Source of the DNA: an uncultured Gemmatimonadota bacterium
Lineage (GTDB): Bacteria > Gemmatimonadota > Gemmatimonadetes > Gemmatimonadales > Gemmatimonadaceae
Direction of reading: 5' to 3'
DNA length: 16,337 nt
Assembly (NCBI GenBank): GCA_946479895.1
Contig: CAMLHT010000056.1
Location: 1-16,337 of the forward strand
Within the stretch, counting starts at the first letter, position 1. The number at the start of each line of letters is the position of its first letter. This document shows positions 1 to 6,742 of the stretch, piece after piece. The notes under the pieces are model-generated. The model saw nothing but the letters and a program-made list of their open reading frames with translations, made no database searches and was not told the DNA's origin. A program made the position numbers and the translations under genes.

Positions 1-17
1 CGGGCGATCATGACATG

Positions 18-49
18 ACAGGGCCACGCGGAGATCCGCGTGGCCCTGT
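18..49 (+). terminator. Strong GC-rich hairpin, probable terminator of a gene left of the window
   Basis: The arms 18-32 and 35-49 are perfect 15-nt reverse complements (ACAGGGCCACGCGGA and its complement) around a 2-nt centre, so in RNA about 14 pairs would form with a 4-nt loop. Only two T residues follow (49-50) before GC-rich sequence, so it lacks the U-tract of a classical intrinsic terminator. Its place just before a new gene suggests transcription stop or 3'-end protection for an upstream gene outside the window. It could equally act on a minus-strand transcript. Confidence 0.6.
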
Positions 50-59
50 TCGCGCCGGG

Positions 60-75
60 GATAATCCGATAGAAT
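60..75 (+). promoter_or_regulatory. Candidate -10 elements for the CitMHS gene
   Basis: Between the hairpin and the GTG at 83 lie two hexamers close to the TATAAT consensus: GATAAT (60-65) and TAGAAT (70-75). This is the only AT-rich patch in the leader. Use of TAGAAT would put transcription start at about 82-83, on the start codon itself, giving a leaderless message. That fits the lack of any purine-rich ribosome-binding site before GTG. No convincing -35 is visible because the hairpin occupies that region. This is inference only. Confidence 0.35.
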
Positions 76-82
76 CGGCCCC

Positions 83-1396
83 GTGCTGACCGCCATCGCC
101 TTCGCCATGGTCATCACCTTCATGGCGCTCATCATGTCGAGGCGCATGTCGGTGCTGACCGCGCTCGTCATCGTCCCGATCGTGTTCGCGCTGCTCGCGG
201 GCTACCGTGGGGAGATCGGCCCGATGATGCTCGACGGGATCAAGGCCCTCGCGCCGACGGCGATCATGCTGCTCTTCGCGATCCTGTTCTTTTCGCTGAT
301 GATCGACGTCGGCGTCTTCGATCCCGTCGTGGCACTGGTCAAGCGGTTCGTCGGCACCGATCCGGTGCGCATCCTCGTCGGCACCGCGCTGCTCACGCTC
401 GTCGTCTCGCTGGACGGCGATGGGACCACGACCTACCTGATCGTCACGGCGGCGCTCCTGCCGCTGTATCAGCGGCTCGGACTGAGCCGGCTGATGCTGG
501 CGGCGGTGATCATGATGGCCGGCGGGGTGATGAACATCCTGCCGTGGGGCGGGCCGACCGCTCGCGCCGCGGGCGCGCTCAGGGTCGACGCCTCTGAGAT
601 CTTCGTCCCGATGATACCGGCCATGCTCGCCGGTGCCGCGTGGGTGGTCCTGGTCGCATGGCACTTCGGCCGGCGCGAGCGGGTCCGCCTCGCCGCACTC
701 GACGCGGCGGTGGCGGAGGACGCGGAAGCGATCCTCGCGCGGGAATCGCTTTCCGCACCCGATGCGGCGCTGCGCCGGCCCCGGCTGCTCCCGGTGAACA
801 TCACGCTGACCCTCGGACTGCTCGGCGCGCTCGTCGCGGGGGTGCTGCCACTTCCGGTGCTCTTCCTGACGGCGTACGCGATCGCGCTCCTCATCAACTT
901 CCCGACGATGGAAGAGCAGAAGTCCCGGCTCGAGGCGCACGCGGCCAACGCGCTCGCCGTCGCGTCGGTCATCTGCGCGGCGGGAGTGCTCACCGGGATC
1001 ATGACGGGGACCGGCATGATCGTGGCGATGGGCAACAGCGTCGTCGCCTGGCTCCCCGCCTCGCTCGCGCCGCACCTGGCCATCGTGACCGGTGTCCTGA
1101 GCGTGCCGTTCACGTTCTTCCTGTCGAACGACGCATTCTACTTCGGCGTGCTGCCGGTCCTCGCGCAGGCGGCGGCCGCCCACGGCATCACGGCGGCGGA
1201 AATGGGACGTGCGTCCATCGTCGGCCAGCCCGTCCACCTCCTGAGCCCCCTGGTGCCGTCCACCTACCTGCTGGTCGGCCTCGTCGGGATCGAGCTCGGC
1301 GACCACCAGCGCTTCACACTCAAGTGGAGCGCCATCACCTGCCTGGTCCTGCTCGCGATCGGCCTGGTCACCGCGGTGATTCCCGTCGCGGGATGA
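83..1396 (+). CDS. CitMHS-family citrate-divalent metal:proton symporter
   Basis: This 437-residue protein is an inner-membrane secondary transporter of the CitMHS family, whose characterised members import citrate complexed with Mg2+ or Ca2+ together with protons. The length is usual for the family. Hydrophobic segments run throughout. Family-typical motifs are visible: SLDGDGTTTYLI at about 109-120, NILPWGGPTARAA at about 151-163 and SNDAFYFGVLPVL at about 348-360. A charged cytoplasmic loop (about 196-235) splits the two halves. GTG at 83 is the likely start because the first hydrophobic helix follows directly; no Shine-Dalgarno precedes it. It stands alone on its strand and its 3' end overlaps the convergent CocE-type gene by 29 bp. 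The family call is firm; preference for citrate and for a particular metal is inferred, and another carboxylate is possible. Confidence 0.9.
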   Translation: MLTAIAFAMVITFMALIMSRRMSVLTALVIVPIVFALLAGYRGEIGPMMLDGIKALAPTAIMLLFAILFFSLMIDVGVFDPVVALVKRFVGTDPVRILVGTALLTLVVSLDGDGTTTYLIVTAALLPLYQRLGLSRLMLAAVIMMAGGVMNILPWGGPTARAAGALRVDASEIFVPMIPAMLAGAAWVVLVAWHFGRRERVRLAALDAAVAEDAEAILARESLSAPDAALRRPRLLPVNITLTLGLLGALVAGVLPLPVLFLTAYAIALLINFPTMEEQKSRLEAHAANALAVASVICAAGVLTGIMTGTGMIVAMGNSVVAWLPASLAPHLAIVTGVLSVPFTFFLSNDAFYFGVLPVLAQAAAAHGITAAEMGRASIVGQPVHLLSPLVPSTYLLVGLVGIELGDHQRFTLKWSAITCLVLLAIGLVTAVIPVAG

Positions 1397-3308
1397 TCGG
1401 CAGCACCACGTGCGACGGGCGCGTCCGGTCCATGTACACGCGATTGGTGGCCACCCGCGCGGACGTCGCCCTGGCCTCCGGCTCGCCGGTGTTCGGGTTC
1501 ACGTCGAAGTGCGGAAAGTTGCTGCTCGAGACGTCGAGCCGGATGGAGTGCCCGCGCTGAAAGCGGTTGCTCGTGGGGAACGCCGCGACCACGACCTGAT
1601 AGACCTGGCCCGGGGTCATCAGCGACGGACGTTCCCATGAGTCGCGATAGCGCACGCGCAGGATTCCGTCGGTGAGGTTCATCGCGAAGCCCTCCGGGTA
1701 ATCGGCGCTGGGTGGATACTCGTCGATGAGCTTGATCGTGAAGTCGGTGTCGGGACAATCGGACGAGATCCATAGAGTGGCGCTGATCGGGCCCGTGACC
1801 TCGACGTCCTGCGTGAGCGGCGCGGACCGGAAGACGAGCACGTCGGGGCGGCTCGACAGCCTCGGATATGGTGGTCTCGACCCGAAGAAGCGCGGCGCCT
1901 CCCGCTGGTCGAACGCGCCGCCAACCATTACCGGCGCGCCGGAGGTAATGGTGCCGCCGATGCTCGGCACGGGATGCCCGGGATCGAACCGGAACTCGCG
2001 ATGGCGGTCGGCGCTATCGGAGGGAGACTCGCCCAGCGATCCGTCATCATGCAGATAGTGGCGGGTCCACTGCGTATCCGGAATGGGCCAGTCCGCCTCG
2101 CTGCGCCACCGGCCCCCGTGATCGAGGCGACCCGCGGCGTTCTTCCGTCCGCTTCCGCCACCCATGACGAAGAGCCTCACCCTCGGCTCGCGGTCGACCC
2201 CGTTGCCGATGCCCCGGAGATGACGGTCGAACCAGCGCCCCCGCAGCTCCAGAAACGTCGGAGCCACGTGCCCATCGAGCGTCGCCTCCGCGCCGAAGTC
2301 CACGTCCCCCACGTACGTGAGCTGCCTGTCGCCGTGCGTCCACGGCCCCATGATGAGGCGCACGTCGCCGCGGCCCCGCTTCGACAGTGCGACGTAGTTG
2401 TCGGTAGCCGTGCGGGCGTACGCGTCGAACCACGACGACATGTGCACCATTGCCGCCTCGGGGAAGCGGTCGTAGAAACCTTCGGCGTAGATGCCGAGCT
2501 GCTTCCAGTAGGCGTCGAAGGTCCCGTGCTCCCACTGCTCGAAGAGATAGGACTCGTACTCCGGCGCGAGCGACACCGGTGATTCACCGCGCCTCCACGG
2601 CATGCGGGCGAACCAGGCCCGCAGGTCGATCGCGCGCATCGCCGCGAGCCTGGCCGGGTCGCGCTGGACTTCGGGGCTCTCCATTGCCTGGTTGAACGCC
2701 CAGGTCGCCTGCTTGAGCTCGAAGGCCCCGCCCTGTCGAATGCCTCCCTGAAAGGCATTCGAGAAACCGCCGGAGTCGAAGAACATCGCCGCCACGCCCG
2801 GCGCACCCGCACTCGCCAGAGCGCCCTGGGTGTGCGCCGCATACGACAGTCCCATCGTCCCGATCCTTCCGCTGCACCACGGCTGCGCGAGGATCCAGCG
2901 GCAGGTGTCGAAGCCGTCGTTGCCGTCGCTAAGGTACTTCACGAATTCGCCTTCCGACCCGTACCGGCCGCGGCAATCCTGGTACACGACCGCGTAGCCG
3001 CGCTGGACGAAGAATTCCGCTACCGCGGCGCGACCGAGCGGCGCGGGATTCGACGGCGTGCGCTCCGAGCGGCTCGGGACCGTCTTTCCGTAGGGAGTCC
3101 GTTCGAGAATGACCGGAAACGGTCCCGGTCCATCCGGGAGGTAGGCGTCGGTCGCGAGACGGATTCCATCGCGCATGGGGACCATGACGTCGGACAGGAC
3201 GCGCGTGCCACCCACCCTCGCTCTCATGAACGGGGCGAGCAAACCGTCTCCCGTCGCGAGCAGCGCGCTGCCCGCGGCGATGAACGCACGGCGGCTGATG
3301 TCGTCCAT
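1368..3308 (-). CDS. CocE/NonD-family serine hydrolase (X-Pro dipeptidyl-peptidase S15-like), Tat-exported
   Basis: This 646-residue alpha/beta-hydrolase belongs to the family containing cocaine esterase, alpha-amino-acid ester hydrolases and X-Pro dipeptidyl peptidases. It begins with a twin-arginine-type signal (SRRAFIAAGSALL, residues 4-16), implying export in folded form. The catalytic triad can be read as Ser155 in GLSYAA, Asp295 in SSWFDAY and His325 in GPWTHG. The substrate-entry helical region lies between Ser155 and Asp295, and a C-terminal beta-sandwich of the PepX_C type starts near residue 470 (DVEVTGPISATLWISS). The start ATG abuts the stop codon of the beta-lactamase-fold gene (TAAATG), so translation is probably coupled. 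It is the last gene of a four-gene run. Substrate is unknown: esters, amides or peptides are all possible. The acidic residues after the catalytic Asp that mark alpha-amino-acid ester hydrolases are absent. Confidence 0.9.
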   Translation of the reverse strand: MDDISRRAFIAAGSALLATGDGLLAPFMRARVGGTRVLSDVMVPMRDGIRLATDAYLPDGPGPFPVILERTPYGKTVPSRSERTPSNPAPLGRAAVAEFFVQRGYAVVYQDCRGRYGSEGEFVKYLSDGNDGFDTCRWILAQPWCSGRIGTMGLSYAAHTQGALASAGAPGVAAMFFDSGGFSNAFQGGIRQGGAFELKQATWAFNQAMESPEVQRDPARLAAMRAIDLRAWFARMPWRRGESPVSLAPEYESYLFEQWEHGTFDAYWKQLGIYAEGFYDRFPEAAMVHMSSWFDAYARTATDNYVALSKRGRGDVRLIMGPWTHGDRQLTYVGDVDFGAEATLDGHVAPTFLELRGRWFDRHLRGIGNGVDREPRVRLFVMGGGSGRKNAAGRLDHGGRWRSEADWPIPDTQWTRHYLHDDGSLGESPSDSADRHREFRFDPGHPVPSIGGTITSGAPVMVGGAFDQREAPRFFGSRPPYPRLSSRPDVLVFRSAPLTQDVEVTGPISATLWISSDCPDTDFTIKLIDEYPPSADYPEGFAMNLTDGILRVRYRDSWERPSLMTPGQVYQVVVAAFPTSNRFQRGHSIRLDVSSSNFPHFDVNPNTGEPEARATSARVATNRVYMDRTRPSHVVLPIIPRRESPR

Positions 3309-4850
3309 TTACCGCTCGACGCAGATCGCCGGCCGGCTCACCGTTCCTGACGCCGGCGCCGGCGAGAACTCCATGTACTGCACCGTCGGCGGCATGGTCG
3401 GCGCGAGCGTGATGGACGCCAGCATCCCGCCGCGCTCGCAGGGGATGATCCATTGCCCGCGCAACGCGTTCTCCACGTAGGTGAAGCCCTTCGCGCTCGA
3501 GCACGCGCCGAGGCGATTGCGCAGCGTGAGCATCTCCGCCGCGCGGCGCTCGAGCGATCGGTCGAGGAACAGGTTGTCGGCGGCGATGGACCTGGCGAGG
3601 CCGTCGTCCCACGACAGCGCGAGCCGCGTCACAGCATCGCGCGCCCTTTCCAGCGCCGGCGAAGGCTCGGCCATCCGCGGCTCGAGCCGGCCCGTCTTCA
3701 GGAGCTCGGCCAGCGCCGCGTCGAAGGGACCGTTCCACCCGGTATACGTTCGGTTGCCGAACGCGATGATGCCGACGCCGTACTCCGGCAGCCACCGCAT
3801 CTGCGATCCGAATCCCGGAAGCCCGCCACTGTGGGCGACGATGTGCCCGAACTGGCAGCTCGTCGAGACGCGCAGTCCGAAGCCGTAGCCTCCGGTGTTC
3901 AGCCGAATGCCGTTCGCGTCGCGGACGACGGACGTGGCACCCGGCCGCCAGATCTGCTGCATCTCCCGCAGTGAGCTCCGCCGGATCGGGCCCGTCTCCG
4001 CGCCGTCGCGCGGCGGCCACGCGCCGAGCAGGGCTCCGACGTAGAGGCCGAGGTCATTGAGCGACGTGAGCATCCCGCCCATCGACCCGAACGCGCCGTC
4101 GGGAAGCTGGGCTTCCTCCTTCCATCGGTCGTCCTCCCAGCGGTACCCGTGCGCGAGCCGGTTCGCGGGAACCGACCGCGGCGACAGCGTGGTCGAGCTC
4201 ATCCCGAGCGGTTGCAGGATGTTCGCGCGGACGTAGTCGGCGTACGGCATTCCCGAGACCTTGGCGACGATCCGGCCGAGTATGGCGAAGCCGTAGTTGG
4301 AGTACTCGTAGGCCGTCCCGGGCGCCGTGGAAAACGGAATGCCCGCGCGCATCATCCGCGACATCTCCTCGTCGGTGCGGGCGAGCTGCTGATCGCCCCA
4401 CGGATTGTCTTCCGGGAAGCCTTCGGCGTGCGAGAGGAGATGCCGGATCGTGATCCGCGGCGAGTCGGTGGTCGGATACTTCAGCCCCGCCAGCTCCGGC
4501 ACGTACTTCTCGGCCGGATCGTCGAGCGAGAGGCGTCCTTCGTCCCGCAGCTTGAGGATCGACATCGCCGTGAAGCTCTTGGTCATCGAGGCGATGCGGA
4601 ACACCGTGCTCGAATCCACCGGCGCGCCCGTCGCGACGTCGCGATTCCCGACGACGCCGACGTGCACGAGCTTCCCGTCGACGATCACGCCCCACGCGGC
4701 TCCGGGTATGTGCTCGCGCGCCGTGAAGGCGCGGAAGCTCTGGTCGATCGCGGGGAAGGCCGACGCGAGTCGTTCGACGCGCGAATCCTGGGCGAGGAGC
4801 GACGCCGGCGACAGCGCGGCGAGAATCAGGCGGGCGGTGAAGGTGCGCAT
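3309..4850 (-). CDS. Secreted beta-lactamase-fold serine hydrolase (class C beta-lactamase/esterase/DD-peptidase superfamily)
   Basis: This 513-residue protein has a Sec signal peptide (MRTFTARLILAALSPASLLA, probable cleavage near residue 20). All three active-site elements of the PF00144-type fold are visible: SMTK (Ser88, Lys91), YSN (Tyr183, Asn185) and HSG (340-342), the counterpart of the KTG box. The catalytic domain spans about 35-385. A tail of about 120 residues follows, with two cysteines (450, 471) that could form a disulfide; it resembles the accessory beta domains often attached to these hydrolases, but I cannot name it. Members include class C beta-lactamases, D-aminopeptidases, DD-carboxypeptidases and EstB-like esterases, so antibiotic resistance should not be assumed. 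The gene follows the TPR gene after 64 bp, and its stop TAA touches the ATG of the CocE-type gene. No good Shine-Dalgarno precedes the ATG at 4850. Confidence 0.9.
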   Translation of the reverse strand: MRTFTARLILAALSPASLLAQDSRVERLASAFPAIDQSFRAFTAREHIPGAAWGVIVDGKLVHVGVVGNRDVATGAPVDSSTVFRIASMTKSFTAMSILKLRDEGRLSLDDPAEKYVPELAGLKYPTTDSPRITIRHLLSHAEGFPEDNPWGDQQLARTDEEMSRMMRAGIPFSTAPGTAYEYSNYGFAILGRIVAKVSGMPYADYVRANILQPLGMSSTTLSPRSVPANRLAHGYRWEDDRWKEEAQLPDGAFGSMGGMLTSLNDLGLYVGALLGAWPPRDGAETGPIRRSSLREMQQIWRPGATSVVRDANGIRLNTGGYGFGLRVSTSCQFGHIVAHSGGLPGFGSQMRWLPEYGVGIIAFGNRTYTGWNGPFDAALAELLKTGRLEPRMAEPSPALERARDAVTRLALSWDDGLARSIAADNLFLDRSLERRAAEMLTLRNRLGACSSAKGFTYVENALRGQWIIPCERGGMLASITLAPTMPPTVQYMEFSPAPASGTVSRPAICVER

Positions 4851-4914
4851 GCCGCCATGTTACCGCGCGCGGGGGGCATTGTCACGCGGACTCCGGCGGG
4901 TGGGCCGGAATGGA

Positions 4915-6000
4915 TCAGGCGCGCAGGCCGGCGAGCTTCTTCTCGACCGACGCCACCTGGCGCGCGGCGCCCATCCTTCTATAGATGTCCGCCGCCTGGG
5001 TGAAGTAGCGGGTCGCGGCGGCGCTGTCGCCGCTCGCGCGCGCCAGCTCTCCGCGCTCGCAGCGAAGCTGGGCGGCCAGCACGGCGTCCTCGCTGGCGTC
5101 GGTGAGGTCCATCGCGTCCTCGATGAGGCTCAGCGCCTCCTCGTCGCGTCCGCGCTTGCGGGCGATGATGCCGAGCACGCGGAGCCCCTGGGCGCGACGC
5201 AGCCGGTCTCCTCGCCATTCGGCGATCCCGAGCGCCGCCATGCAGTCCAGCTCCGCCTCGGCGATCTTGCCGAGGCCAACCATCGCTTCGCAGAGGTTGA
5301 TGCGCGCCCCGCATTCGAGCGTGCGGTCGCCCCGGCGGCGGGCCATCCTGATGGCGGCGGCGTACGCCTTCTCCGCCTCCGCGAAGTGGCCTGCTTCCAT
5401 GTGGGCGGTGGCGATGTTGTTGAGCGCCTTGCACTGGCCTTCGTCGTCGCCGATCTCCTTCGCGCGCTCGTAGCTCTCCTGGAAGCGGGCGATGGCGAGG
5501 TCGAGATGGCCGCGGAGGCTGGCGACGATCCCCATGTTGCGCACGATCATCGACGCGAGGCGCACGTCCCTGGCTTTCTTCGCCAGCTCCGCCGCCTCGT
5601 GGAACATGGCCTCGGCCACCACCAGCTCACCGCGGCGCTGGGCGATGGTGGCGCGGCAGTTGAGGGCGTGCGCCACTCCCCTGACGTGGCCACAGGCCGC
5701 CGCGATCACCCCGCTCTCCTGATAATGCCGGTCGGCCTCGGACGTGTCGCCACACTCGGCGTGCACGGTTCCCTTCCACCGGACCACGTCGGCCAGCTCC
5801 GGGCTGGGGCCGTGCGCGGCAAGCATCATCCGGGCGCGCTCGTACCAGCCGATGGCCTCTTCCGAGGCGCCGGCAACTGCGGCGCGGCGGGCGCGCTCGA
5901 TGAAGTCGCTCGTCTCGACGACCTCCTTCGAGGTACGTCGGCGCCAGATCGCTGGATCGGGTGAGCCTGACTCGGGCCCGATCGGCTCGATGGAGTCCAT
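4915..6000 (-). CDS. Cytoplasmic tetratricopeptide-repeat protein
   Basis: This 361-residue protein is almost entirely helical repeats. After an N-terminal helical hairpin (about 30-65), seven units begin near residues 70, 109, 149, 189, 229, 269 and 308. The glycine of each turn (for example G104, G184, G224, G264) recurs at 40-residue steps. This long-form TPR is typical of kinesin-light-chain, AfsR-type and Rap/NprR-type scaffolds rather than the usual 34-residue unit. There is no signal peptide, membrane helix or DNA-binding domain, so it should act in the cytoplasm, unlike its exported neighbours. The ATG overlaps the lipoprotein stop by one nucleotide (TGATG), which fixes the start and implies coupled translation. 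Role unknown: protein scaffold, or by analogy only, a peptide-sensing regulator. Confidence 0.85.
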   Translation of the reverse strand: MDSIEPIGPESGSPDPAIWRRRTSKEVVETSDFIERARRAAVAGASEEAIGWYERARMMLAAHGPSPELADVVRWKGTVHAECGDTSEADRHYQESGVIAAACGHVRGVAHALNCRATIAQRRGELVVAEAMFHEAAELAKKARDVRLASMIVRNMGIVASLRGHLDLAIARFQESYERAKEIGDDEGQCKALNNIATAHMEAGHFAEAEKAYAAAIRMARRRGDRTLECGARINLCEAMVGLGKIAEAELDCMAALGIAEWRGDRLRRAQGLRVLGIIARKRGRDEEALSLIEDAMDLTDASEDAVLAAQLRCERGELARASGDSAAATRYFTQAADIYRRMGAARQVASVEKKLAGLRA

Positions 6001-6623
6001 CAGTGCGAGTTGATCTCGACTTCCAGTTCCACGTTCACCGACGTCTTGCCGGTGGAGACCATATATCCGGAGAAATGCTCGATGGTGAACTCGAGGAGGC
6101 GTCCGGCATCACGCAGCCGCCCCGGTCGCCGCTCGAGAGCTCCCGCGAAGCTCTCGCTGGCATCGACGCGAAGACGATCGAAGTAGGATCCCTGAAGCTG
6201 CGCGGCAAGACCAGGATCCTTCCAGGCCTCGGTGCCGCGGAGACTCTGACGGATCGTCACCGGAGCGGAAAAGACGAGACCGTGCGGCGCGAACCGGTAG
6301 GCGACCACCCGGCCGCCGACCGCGGTCACGGTAATCAGCGTGGGACGCGGGACGGCGCCGGCCGCGAAGTCCACCCGGAGCCCCGCCCGCCCGATCTGGA
6401 GATGGCCGCCCTCGGGGCGGATCACGCCGGTGGCCGAAAGCGATTCGGGAAGCCGCTCCGTGCGGCGGAGCAGCCGGACGACGTCCGCCGATCCGGCGTC
6501 CGAGGCCGCGGCGCGCGAGCCGGCCGCGGCGCGTGATGGGCTGGTGAGGTCGCGATCAGCGCATGCCGCCACCGCGAGCGCCGTCATCATCGCGAGAGCC
6601 CGCCTCGATGCGCGCGGATTCAT
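6000..6623 (-). CDS. Small ZU5-like domain lipoprotein
   Basis: The 207-residue product starts with a lipoprotein signal: basic residues, a hydrophobic stretch and the lipobox VAAC with Cys21. It should be lipid-anchored in the envelope. A low-complexity Ala/Ser/Arg linker (about 28-47) precedes a beta-rich region at about 66-126 (GGHLQI, VDFAAGAV, FAPHGLVFSAPVTI) resembling the ZU5 fold found in eukaryotic ankyrins and many bacterial secreted proteins. The C-terminal EHFSGYMVS (182-190) is a common ending of such bacterial domains. I choose ATG at 6623 because AAAGGA lies 9 nt upstream and the signal peptide starts there; the frame stays open further upstream, but that extension is Arg-rich and unlike a protein start. 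It is first in the minus-strand operon. Function unknown; the ZU5 assignment is by eye. Confidence 0.75.
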   Translation of the reverse strand: MNPRASRRALAMMTALAVAACADRDLTSPSRAAAGSRAAASDAGSADVVRLLRRTERLPESLSATGVIRPEGGHLQIGRAGLRVDFAAGAVPRPTLITVTAVGGRVVAYRFAPHGLVFSAPVTIRQSLRGTEAWKDPGLAAQLQGSYFDRLRVDASESFAGALERRPGRLRDAGRLLEFTIEHFSGYMVSTGKTSVNVELEVEINSH

Positions 6624-6632
6624 GTCGGTCGA

Positions 6633-6638
6633 TCCTTT
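6633..6638 (-). promoter_or_regulatory. Ribosome-binding site of the ZU5-like lipoprotein gene
   Basis: On the minus strand this reads AAAGGA, a good Shine-Dalgarno match, 9 nt before the ATG at 6623. It decides the start: the upstream in-frame extension has no comparable signal. Confidence 0.65.
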
Positions 6639-6698
6639 GTGTGAGCCTGTGGAGGAATTCAGCCTTCCCCGCGGCGGCAAGATTCTTACCAGCAGGGA

Positions 6699-6719
6699 CC
6701 GAAAGAGGCGATCTTTCGG
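6699..6719. repeat. Inverted repeat upstream of the M6 metalloprotease gene
   Basis: The arms CCGAAAGA (6699-6706) and TCTTTCGG (6712-6719) are perfect complements around a 5-nt loop, 23 bp before the protease ATG. It could be an operator or a small 5'-leader hairpin. No T-run follows, so a terminator is unlikely. Confidence 0.5.
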
Positions 6720-6742
6720 CCTCACCGTCCGACCCTTTCCCG

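Larger units (their letters stand above)
6624..6742. promoter_or_regulatory. Divergent intergenic region between the lipoprotein operon and the M6 metalloprotease
   Basis: These 119 bp separate the start codons of two divergent exported-protein genes and must hold promoters for both unless transcription enters from further away. The relatively AT-rich core is 6678-6690 (CAAGATTCTTACC), which on the minus strand contains TAAGAAT, a possible -10. No clear -35 stands out on either strand. The region also holds an 8-bp hairpin at 6699-6719. Confidence 0.45.

Noticed and set aside
8..1306. A 1.3-kb open frame antisense to the CitMHS gene
   Set aside because: Its product is Arg/Glu/Asp/His-rich low-complexity sequence typical of the antisense of GC-rich codons; the plus-strand frame encodes a clear transporter family.
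3309..4850. Calling the beta-lactamase-fold protein an antibiotic-resistance gene
   Set aside because: The SxxK/YxN/HSG set is shared by esterases, D-aminopeptidases and DD-peptidases; the sequence gives no evidence of beta-lactam hydrolysis.
6563..6742. In-frame upstream extension of the M6 protease
   Set aside because: It overlaps the divergent lipoprotein gene and would bury a good lipoprotein signal peptide that starts at 6743.
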